Shown here in pieces: positions 5,468 to 10,484 of a stretch of 10,484 bases of DNA (positions are counted from its first letter, which is position 1; each line of letters starts with the position of its first letter). The notes beneath the pieces are model-generated. The model did not search any database. It saw only the letters and a list, made by a program, of their open reading frames with translations, and had not been told where the DNA came from. The translations under genes and the position numbers were made by a program. Source of the DNA: Phascolarctobacterium_B sp045598345 (GTDB taxonomy: Bacteria > Bacillota > Negativicutes > Acidaminococcales > Acidaminococcaceae); assembly GCA_045598345.1 (NCBI GenBank), contig JAZLLX010000020.1, positions 1 through 10,484 on the forward strand, given 5' to 3'.

Positions 5468-5926
5468 ATGCCGATGTCAAGTAGTCAAAAAAATAAATGT
5501 CATGCGATTATTCATACGGCGGGGGCTGCCGGCGCCGCCGGAAATGCGGTTCCTATTCCAGGTACAGGCATTGCTGCAGATTTAGGGGCATTGTCGGGAA
5601 TGGTAATTGGGTTAAGTGAAGTTTTTGATTGCTCATTGGATGAAATTGTGATTTTGCTTGGGAAAAAAGTTGGAATGGAAGCGGCAAAAAAGGCGGGAGC
5701 GGAAGGACTTAAGGAAGTTGCGAAGATAATAGCAAAGGAATTTTTAAAAGAAGAAGGAAAGAAAGTTGCTGCGGAATTTGTTAAGTATGTACCTGTTGTT
5801 GGTAATGCTACAGCGGCTGCATTAAGTGTTGCAAGTGTAGAAAATATGGGTTGGAAACTTGCTGACGAACTGTATGATACACATACTAATGTGTTTAGAA
5901 AATTGTGGAATTGGGTTCAAGGATGA
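5468..5926 (+). CDS. Stand-alone membrane-helix module paralogous to the C-termini of the two GTPases
   Basis: The 152-residue protein starts at ATG 5468 behind AAAGGAAAAGG (5449-5459); upstream in-frame starts lack a binding site. It has a small-residue-rich helix (AAGAAGNAVPIPGTGIAADL, 20-39) and later VKYVPVVGNATAAALSVAS (105-123). The same two motifs, P-x-PG-xxxx-D-G and K/R-Y-(I/V)P-x-(V/L)G, lie at similar spacing (70-77 residues) in both downstream GTPases, as GLNPVPG/RYIPIVG and GLNPIPG/KYIPVLG. So this is their C-terminal domain without a G domain. It resembles DUF697-type helical membrane domains. The middle is Lys/Glu/Ala-rich. It ends 13 bases before the first GTPase start. I infer that it interacts with the GTPases at or in the membrane. 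Confidence 0.75.
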   Translation: MPMSSSQKNKCHAIIHTAGAAGAAGNAVPIPGTGIAADLGALSGMVIGLSEVFDCSLDEIVILLGKKVGMEAAKKAGAEGLKEVAKIIAKEFLKEEGKKVAAEFVKYVPVVGNATAAALSVASVENMGWKLADELYDTHTNVFRKLWNWVQG

Positions 5927-5939
5927 AAGGATGATTTAT

Positions 5940-6986
5940 ATGGATATTGAAACAAAATTTCAGGAAGTATTAAACTCCATAAAGGCGGAGGAAGCGGCAT
6001 ATACCCGTATAGCGGTTGTGGGTCAGCCCGGTGCGGGAAAATCTACACTCATAAACAATCTTTTAGGGCAGAAATTGGCTAAGGTGGGACAGGACACAGA
6101 CAATACGGTGGATGTGACTGAGTATGACTTCCATTTCATGAAGATATTAGATACTCCTGGTTACGGAACAGAACAGTTTATGTTCCCTGAATGGAAACGT
6201 AAGTTTCACCCGGAAAAATTTGATGTTATCGTATATGTGTTTTCAGGGAAATTTACGGATGCAGATGATGCCCTGTTTGATGAGTTGAAAAAATATCAGA
6301 AACCTACCTTTTTGGTTAGAAATCATAGTACTGATTTGTGCAGTGTTGAAGATAGAGAGATAGTTAGTAAGGATTTGAAAGAACGTTACGACAATTATGA
6401 AAAGCTATATTTTGTAAGTTGTGGTCGTGAAAAAGAAGGCATTGATGAGCTGCGAAATGATATTTTGACTGCAGAGTTGCAACGTGAATGGCAGAAAAGA
6501 ATAACTGACGCATTCTATTCCGCACGCAATACCTATCTCAGAAATGCTAAAGAGAAGGCGGAAAGCGATATTGGCACTTATAAAAAGGTAGCGGGAGCGA
6601 ATGGTTTAAATCCTGTTCCCGGTCTTGATATAGGAGTTGATTTGGGAATTTATTTCAAGATGTTTGCGGACATTAGACAGGATTATGGCATTGATGAAAA
6701 AGATTTTGGTACGTATATGGCAGTACCTATCGCAAATAAATTAATCGGTTTGCTTACAAAAGAAGGAGTTTTACTGTTGCTTAAGAGTTTTGGAACTCGA
6801 TTTGCGGCTAAATCAGTTCTTCGATATATTCCTATTGTTGGTCAAGTTTCAGCGGCGGCAATAGGTTGGATGTTGTGCGAAGCGGCAGGCGACAGTTACT
6901 CTCAAGATTGTTATTCTTTTGCTCGGGACGTTATGGATCGGCAAATCAATAAAGAGGTATCAGTTATGAGGACTGATGCTCAATAA
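5940..6986 (+). CDS. IRG-like GTPase with C-terminal membrane module (first paralogue)
   Basis: The 348-residue protein starts at ATG 5940, with AAAGGA (5926-5931) eight bases upstream. The G domain shows G1 GQPGAGKST (28-36), a G2 region DNTVDVT (T56), G3 DTPGYGT (71-77), and FLVRNHSTD (124-132) where G4 is expected, then FVSCG and GIDELRNDI. The pattern DxPG.G, FDVIVYVFSGKF and FLVRN recalls vertebrate immunity-related GTPases (IRG), which use FVRTKxD. The G4 here has lost the Lys of NKxD, unlike its neighbour. The C-terminal part holds GLNPVPG (222-228) and RYIPIVGQ (295-302), the module shared with the preceding gene. Such GTPases may bind nucleotide and remodel or mark membranes, but the target is unknown. 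The operon continues to the second paralogue, 31 bases away. Confidence 0.85.
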   Translation: MDIETKFQEVLNSIKAEEAAYTRIAVVGQPGAGKSTLINNLLGQKLAKVGQDTDNTVDVTEYDFHFMKILDTPGYGTEQFMFPEWKRKFHPEKFDVIVYVFSGKFTDADDALFDELKKYQKPTFLVRNHSTDLCSVEDREIVSKDLKERYDNYEKLYFVSCGREKEGIDELRNDILTAELQREWQKRITDAFYSARNTYLRNAKEKAESDIGTYKKVAGANGLNPVPGLDIGVDLGIYFKMFADIRQDYGIDEKDFGTYMAVPIANKLIGLLTKEGVLLLLKSFGTRFAAKSVLRYIPIVGQVSAAAIGWMLCEAAGDSYSQDCYSFARDVMDRQINKEVSVMRTDAQ

Positions 6987-7017
6987 AAATTTTAAATGTA
7001 GAATAGGAGGATTTATC

Positions 7018-8091
7018 ATGGCTTACGATGAGAAAATTCAACAACAAATGCAACAGGAGTACGAGGCATTTCAGAACACTAAAATGAAAATTGCTCTTGT
7101 TGGACAGCCCGGTGCCGGGAAATCGTCTCTAACTAACAAAATCTTGGGGAAAAAGATTTTTGAAGTTAGTCCTAGGACAGATATGACTGTTAAAGCTGAT
7201 TCCCAGGAATTTGGAAAATTAGTTATTACGGATTTACCCGGTTATGGAACTAAGATGTTTCCGGTAGATGAGTGGGTTGAGAAATTTCATGTAGATTCTG
7301 AATATGATATGTATTTGTTTGTATTCTCGGGGAAACTTCATGATTCAGATGGTAAGTTGTTTGCTTATCTTGAGAAGTGGAAAAGAGAACGCAAACACCC
7401 ATATTTTGTAGTGCGTAATAAAGCAGATGAAATTTGGGATGACGAAAAGACAGATGAGGAATTGCGAGAAATCATAAGGAAAGATGTTCAGAGTAAGTTT
7501 GAAGCATCTGGATTAGAGGCGGCTAAAGTTTATTTTACCAGTTGTCGTCGAGGTGACGGAATTGAGGAATTGCGTAATGATATACAGAACTCTGATATAG
7601 AGGATGTGAAGAAGGGCAAGTTTATAGCTGCATTCAAAGCACGTAGCATTGCTGACTTGGATAAGAAGAAGGAAGAGTGCCTCAATAATATTAAGTATTA
7701 TGCAATGGGTGCAGCGGCAAATGGCCTTAATCCAATACCTGGTGCTGATATGGCTGTTGATGTTGGTATTGTTTTCAAAATGTTTAGTGACATTCGAGAA
7801 ACATTTGATTTGGATTCTACCAAGCAGGATACATATATTGAGACCTTTGGCCCTGCGGCTGCCAATGTGATGAATACTGTAGGGAAGGATCAGATTGTTA
7901 AAATGTTGAGTAAATGTGCTGGTAAGGTGGCTGGGAAATCTGCTATAAAATATATTCCCGTTTTAGGCCAGATGGTTGCTGCAGGTATTGGTTATACTGT
8001 TACATATGCGGCTGGAGAAAAGTATGTTGATAACTGTTACAATTTGGCTAAGGCAATTATGGAATCAAGTGCTTCTAGTATCGTTAAATAG
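7018..8091 (+). CDS. IRG-like GTPase with C-terminal membrane module (second paralogue)
   Basis: Strong AGGAGG (7005-7010) sets ATG 7018, giving 357 residues. The G domain is canonical: G1 GQPGAGKSS (29-37), G2 RTDMTV (T57), G3 DLPGYGT (72-78), G4 RNKAD (132-136), then YFTSC and GIEELRNDI. The DLPGYG and PYFVVRNKAD signatures are close to the IRG family. The C-terminus has NGLNPIPGADMAVDVG (235-250) and KYIPVLGQMVAAGIGYTV (311-328), glycine/alanine-rich helices likely to meet the membrane. It aligns end to end with the preceding GTPase at moderate identity, so the pair arose by duplication and diverged. Intact G4 here and altered G4 there suggest a working pair of non-equivalent subunits. Cellular role unknown. 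Confidence 0.88.
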   Translation: MAYDEKIQQQMQQEYEAFQNTKMKIALVGQPGAGKSSLTNKILGKKIFEVSPRTDMTVKADSQEFGKLVITDLPGYGTKMFPVDEWVEKFHVDSEYDMYLFVFSGKLHDSDGKLFAYLEKWKRERKHPYFVVRNKADEIWDDEKTDEELREIIRKDVQSKFEASGLEAAKVYFTSCRRGDGIEELRNDIQNSDIEDVKKGKFIAAFKARSIADLDKKKEECLNNIKYYAMGAAANGLNPIPGADMAVDVGIVFKMFSDIRETFDLDSTKQDTYIETFGPAAANVMNTVGKDQIVKMLSKCAGKVAGKSAIKYIPVLGQMVAAGIGYTVTYAAGEKYVDNCYNLAKAIMESSASSIVK

Positions 8092-8108
8092 TTTGTGTTT
8101 CTTATTAG

Positions 8109-8136
8109 TGGGAGAGGGTTGTATGACTCTCTCCCA
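8109..8136 (+). other. Intra-operon hairpin between GTPase 2 and the zinc-ribbon gene
   Basis: TGGGAGAG (8109-8116) pairs with CTCTCCCA (8129-8136), extended by G-U and G-C to ten pairs. No T-run follows, so it is more likely a processing or mRNA-stability element setting lower or higher expression of the last gene than a terminator. Confidence 0.6.
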
Positions 8137-8164
8137 TATCTTCAAGATTAAGGAGTAAGTTATT

Positions 8165-8320
8165 ATGGCAGTTATGATTGAATGGATGTGTACTGCTTGT
8201 GGGCAGAAGACAGTGCGTCCGGAAACTACGGGCCGTCCTATGCCGGGTACTTGTCCCCGTGCTTTGATTAAGGGCAGACCTCATCGTTGGGTTAAGAATA
8301 GAAAAATGGGAACAAAATAA
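8165..8320 (+). CDS. Small zinc-ribbon protein
   Basis: AAGGAG (8150-8155) lies nine bases before the ATG, which opens a 51-residue frame. The sequence has CTACG (C9, C12), then GTCPR (C30) and PHRWV (H40), a CxxC...C...H set able to hold one zinc. The form CxxCG...C...H-x-W is seen in small stand-alone zinc ribbons of phage and accessory regions; the rest is basic, so RNA, DNA or protein contact is possible. It is the last gene of the GTPase operon, 73 bases after the second GTPase, with no promoter evident between. Its role is unknown. Confidence 0.75.
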   Translation: MAVMIEWMCTACGQKTVRPETTGRPMPGTCPRALIKGRPHRWVKNRKMGTK

Positions 8321-8568
8321 TGTTAGCTTGTCAGTAATAAATTTCTATACCCGATTTTTCAAACGCAAGAGTGAACCTAAAATATTATCTTTCATTATAA
8401 TTTCTACATCTAGTACGAAAAGGAAAGACCTGAAATTTCTATGACCGAGTTGGGCGTTCCTTGTCAATAAGTCAGACGATATTTAATGTTGTGGGATGTA
8501 TTAAAGTTGTAATTAATATGAATAATCTGACTTTAAGCCAAGAGGGTACAGAAACCAACATTTGCTAC
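8321..8568. other. Gene-free stretch after the zinc-ribbon gene
   Basis: No terminator directly follows the operon, so transcripts may run to 8617. A 40-codon minus-strand frame (8345-8467, TTG start) stays open and reads plausibly (LLTRNAQLGHRNFRSFLFVL) but has no ribosome binding site. It may be a repeat or a decayed gene. Nothing else is supported. Confidence 0.4.
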
Positions 8569-8617
8569 CCCGCCCACGCCTGGGCGGGAAAAAAGTTCGC
8601 ATTAAGCGGACTTTTTT
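8569..8617 (+). terminator. GGGCGGG hairpin and intrinsic terminator
   Basis: CCCGCCCA-CGCC-TGGGCGGG (8569-8588) is followed by AAGTTCGC (8593-8600) pairing with GCGGACTT (8606-8613), then a T-run (8612-8617). It is a direct repeat of 4068-4115 and the likely end of the GTPase operon transcript. Confidence 0.8.
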
Positions 8618-8618
8618 C

Positions 8619-8694
8619 TAATCACAGGAACATATTACTATAGTTTTAAGCTTTAAGTTTTTAACTCTTAATTTCTTTGATGTTCCTGTGATTA
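8619..8694. repeat. Inverted 15-mers around an AT-rich core
   Basis: TAATCACAGGAACAT (8619-8633) and ATGTTCCTGTGATTA (8680-8694) are exact reverse complements, enclosing TATAGTTTTAAGC-type sequence. Single copies occur at 2776-2790 and 4120-4134. Confidence 0.85.
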
Positions 8695-8695
8695 T

Positions 8696-8870
8696 AGCAG
8701 GATAGGTTTGTAGGGGTACAGGTTCTTGCCACAGGCAAGGTTCCGCACCCGGGCAAAGCGTGGCTTTGCACAATGTCACCCAGCAGTGACAAAGTTTTCT
8801 GCGTAATCCGCACCCCCAGTCGCAACCACGTACCTATAAGCGACAGCCCCCGCAATGGCGGGGGCTTTTG
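8696..8870 (+). repeat. Structured multi-hairpin repeat, copy 2, ending in a terminator
   Basis: Six consecutive potential hairpins: CTTGCC/GGCAAG (8725-8739), GCAAAGC/GCTTTGC (8753-8769), TGTCAC/GTGACA (8774-8791), TGCG/CGCA (8800-8812), GTCGC/GCGAC (8819-8844) and AGCCCCCGC/GCGGGGGCT (8845-8866) followed by TTTT. The first part matches 2793-2915 and the end matches 3821-3880. It could be a dispersed repeat or a small structured RNA; no promoter is apparent. Confidence 0.7.
8845..8870 (+). terminator. Intrinsic terminator at the end of the structured repeat
   Basis: Nine-base-pair GC-rich stem (8845-8853 with 8858-8866), AATG loop and four Ts (8866-8869). It separates the repeat region from the downstream ATP-binding protein gene. 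Confidence 0.65.
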
Positions 8871-8876
8871 TAGTTG

Positions 8877-8922
8877 TAAGTTAAAAGTTATAAATTAAAG
8901 GTAAGATGTTCCGATGATTATA
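8877..8922 (-). repeat. AT-rich repeat and variant 15-mer, inverted copy
   Basis: TAAGTTAAAAGTTATAAATT is followed by ATGTTCCGATGATTATA, one more member of the family seen at 2741-2792, in the same orientation. Confidence 0.6.
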
Positions 8923-9019
8923 CATTAAACTAACGATTAACTGCAGATTAAATTACAGAATAATTATAGATTAAAGTTGACAAATTGCAGTATAAATTGT
9001 ATAATAATTGCAGTTTAAA
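8921..9019. promoter_or_regulatory. About 11-bp iterated array over the promoter (operator candidate)
   Basis: Variants of TGCAGATTAAA follow each other: TACATTAAACT (8921), TAACGATTAAC (8931), TGCAGATTAAA (8942), TACAGAATAAT (8954), TATAGATTAAA (8965), TGCAGTATAAA (8986) and TGCAGTTTAAA (9009). Starts are 10-12 bases apart or about twice that. Regular helical phasing across the promoter suggests cooperative binding by a repressor, perhaps the product of the gene itself, which has a winged-helix end. Confidence 0.5.
8977..9005 (+). promoter_or_regulatory. Consensus sigma-70-type promoter
   Basis: TTGACA (8977-8982), a 17-base spacer and TATAAT (9000-9005) match the consensus exactly, about 30 bases upstream of the start codon. 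So strong a promoter would probably be kept in check by the surrounding repeat array. Confidence 0.9.
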
Positions 9020-9037
9020 CTTTGGAGGAATATTATA

Positions 9038-10318
9038 TTGGTTATGCATGAAACGGAATTTGTTGAATTTAAAGAGTCCTTGGGACAGTTGAACAGAGCC
9101 ATGGAATCCTTGGCCGCAATGCTTAATAAAAATGGCAGGGGGAAAGTATGTTTTGGCATAAGGGATAATGGTACAATTTGCGGGGTTGGGATGGGCAGCC
9201 GCACTATTACGGAGATTTCTCATGCTGTTGCGGAGCAAATCAAGCCCGCAGTGATTCCTGTCATACTTTGTGAAGACCACGAAGGAAAGGTTGTTATAAC
9301 GGTGGAAGTATCAGGAAACAGCAAGCCCTATTCTGTCAGGGGGGAATACAGAATCAGGTCCGGTGATGAAAACAGAAAATTGGAGCCGGACCAGTTGAGA
9401 GATATTGTTTTTCGCAGTTCTATAGAGGTTATCAGTAATATTGAAGCGGTGGAACAGCAACTGCGTCTGACACAGTTAAAGGGGCTTTATGTCTCCGCAG
9501 GACTGAGTATAGATGAGAAAACTTTTGACTGCAATATGGGGCTTTTGACCAAGGACGGCAAATATAATTACTTGGCAGAACTGCTCTCTGACAGCAATAA
9601 TTGCTCAATTAAAGTTGTACGGTTTGCGGGAAAAGATAAACTGAATATGATTTCCCGCAATGAATATGGTTACAAATGTATGCTTTTGGCAATGCAACAG
9701 GCCTATACATACGTAGAATCTTTAAATGAAGTGAGGGTTATGCTGGACGGTGGGGCAACACGCAAAGAAGTGCCGCTTTTTGATGCGGTCTGTTTGCGGG
9801 AGGCCTGGTATAATGCCTGTATGCACAACCGTTGGGCTAAAGCATCGCCACCTGCTATTTATATTTTCAGTGACAGGATGGAAATTGTTTCTACTGGCGG
9901 TCTGCCGGCGGATTATTCGCAAGAGGAATTTTTTGCTGGGGTAAGCCGGCCGGTTAATGTCCAGTTGCAGAAAATTATGGGCCAGTTGGGGATGGTGGAA
10001 CAGACGGGGCATGGAGTTCCTACAATTGTGGCGAAGTACGGCAGGGAAGCGTTTGAATTGGGTGACAATCATATTACGGTAACGATTCCCTTTGCTTTTC
10101 CTGTAATTTCCAATAAAGTTGAAGGGAACGGGTTAAGTTTGTCCGAACAAAAAGTGTTTGAGTTTATTGCCCAGCATCCTTTGGCAAAAATAAAAGAGAT
10201 TGCCTTGGTGTTGGGGTTAGGGGAATCACGGATTACACAGATAATAAAGTCACTTAAATTATTGGGAAAACTGGAAAGGGCAGGTTCAAAAAAATCAGGT
10301 TACTGGAAGGTGGGTTAG
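9038..10318 (+). CDS. AlbA_2 (Schlafen-type) / HATPase_c_4 / winged-helix ATP-binding regulator
   Basis: GGAGG (9024-9028) lies nine bases before TTG 9038 (426 residues); ATG 9044 is the alternative, two codons on. The N-terminus shows the AlbA_2 pattern ETEFVEFKESLGQ (5-17), SLAAMLNKNGRGKVCFGIRD and GTICGVG. The middle and C-terminal half carry the GHKL-like HATPase_c_4 domain: LREAWYNACMHN (N-box, 253-264), IVSTGGLP and QTGHGVP (322-328). The end (about 367-426) is a winged helix-turn-helix, LSEQKVFEFIAQHP and LGLGESRITQIIKSLKLLG. Proteins of this layout are widespread presumed transcriptional regulators in accessory regions; their ligands are mostly unknown. The gene is monocistronic here, with an insertion sequence downstream. 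Confidence 0.9.
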   Translation: MVMHETEFVEFKESLGQLNRAMESLAAMLNKNGRGKVCFGIRDNGTICGVGMGSRTITEISHAVAEQIKPAVIPVILCEDHEGKVVITVEVSGNSKPYSVRGEYRIRSGDENRKLEPDQLRDIVFRSSIEVISNIEAVEQQLRLTQLKGLYVSAGLSIDEKTFDCNMGLLTKDGKYNYLAELLSDSNNCSIKVVRFAGKDKLNMISRNEYGYKCMLLAMQQAYTYVESLNEVRVMLDGGATRKEVPLFDAVCLREAWYNACMHNRWAKASPPAIYIFSDRMEIVSTGGLPADYSQEEFFAGVSRPVNVQLQKIMGQLGMVEQTGHGVPTIVAKYGREAFELGDNHITVTIPFAFPVISNKVEGNGLSLSEQKVFEFIAQHPLAKIKEIALVLGLGESRITQIIKSLKLLGKLERAGSKKSGYWKVG

Positions 10319-10392
10319 GGGGAATGAGTAATGAGTAATTAGTAAGGCTCTTCATCAGTTTAAGTGGGTAAAAAACTAAAAAAACAATAGAA

Positions 10393-10459
10393 AACCATAT
10401 TGGTCCTGCTATACTTGTAATAACCAGAAAACAAGAAAGTAGAGGTAGCCAATATGGTT
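10393..10459 (+). repeat. Interleaved inverted repeats across the transposase start
   Basis: AACCATATTGG (10393-10403) is the reverse complement of CCAATATGGTT (10449-10459), which contains the ATG. TATACTTGT (10410-10418) is the reverse complement of ACAAGTATA (10463-10471). The pairs cross rather than nest, so they could form alternative stems or a pseudoknot that masks the ribosome binding site (AGAGG, 10441-10445). Confidence 0.7.
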
Positions 10460-10484
10460 AAGACAAGTATATTCAAAAAAATAG
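10454..10484 (+). CDS. Transposase, first codons only
   Basis: ATG 10454 follows AGAGG by eight bases and opens MVKTSIFKKI up to the window edge. The position inside the presumed insertion sequence, not the ten residues, supports the call. Confidence 0.45.
   Translation, partial: MVKTSIFKKI

Larger units (their letters stand above)
10346..10484 (+). mobile_element. Left end of an insertion sequence, ISL3-like (runs off the window)
   Basis: GGCTCTTCATCAGTTTAAGT (10346-10365), followed by GGGTA, resembles the GGCTCTT-type terminal inverted repeats of ISL3-family elements, and a transposase-like start follows 108 bases later. The eight bases before it, ATTAGTAA (10338-10345), would be the target duplication. 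The right end is outside the window, so family and duplication cannot be confirmed. Confidence 0.5.

Noticed and set aside
8412..8432. CTAGTACGAAAAGGA resembles the sarcin-ricin loop of 23S rRNA
   Set aside because: Only a short core matches, with insertions. The surrounding sequence does not follow the 23S rRNA 3' end, so no rRNA fragment is supported.
8461..8643. Plus-strand 60-codon open frame
   Set aside because: It runs through the terminator and repeat at 8569-8633, has no ribosome binding site and shows no protein-like pattern.
8921..9019. Possible CRISPR array or plasmid iterons
   Set aside because: The repeats are only about 11 bp, degenerate and without unique spacers. There are no cas genes, replication initiator gene or DnaA boxes nearby.

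Overview
The window looks like Bacillota (Firmicutes), possibly a gut Negativicute. The basis is the UvrB and exonuclease III sequences, strong AGGAGG-type ribosome binding sites, consensus TTGACA/TATAAT promoters and the style of the intergenic repeats. The genus is a guess. There are two housekeeping DNA-repair genes on the left and an accessory, repeat-rich stretch on the right.

Left (1-2557). The window opens inside the last codons of an exonuclease III gene, whose stop lies in a perfect 18-bp hairpin. A small four-helix-bundle (S23/IVP-type) gene follows, bracketed by inverted copies of an AT-rich repeat. Then comes complete uvrB, the damage-recognition helicase of nucleotide excision repair.

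Middle left (2558-4265). This is a mosaic of short palindromic repeats around an Rpn-family (PD-(D/E)XK) gene. The gene has lost its 5' end where a repeat begins. It keeps an ideal internal ribosome binding site and ATG that could give a separate C-terminal product, as described for intragenic antitoxins of this family. Next is a small putative membrane protein gene and about 570 bases of AT-rich DNA holding three palindrome-pair elements.

Centre (4997-8320). This is the most interesting part: a leftward XRE/Cro repressor gene and a divergent rightward operon. The intervening promoter region carries two CTCAAAATG repeats overlapping the promoters. The operon encodes a stand-alone small protein with two PxPG/YxPxxG membrane-helix motifs, two paralogous GTPases resembling vertebrate immunity-related GTPases (IRG) with that same module at their C-termini, and a 51-residue zinc-ribbon protein. 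I infer a regulated, membrane-associated GTPase system, perhaps for defence or stress. It lies between direct copies of a terminator-containing repeat, as a mobile or exchangeable cassette might.

Right (8321-10484). Terminators and a multi-hairpin repeat are followed by an AlbA_2/HATPase/winged-helix gene behind a perfect consensus promoter embedded in an approximately 11-bp iterated array. The window ends in what looks like the left end of an ISL3-like insertion sequence and the first codons of its transposase.
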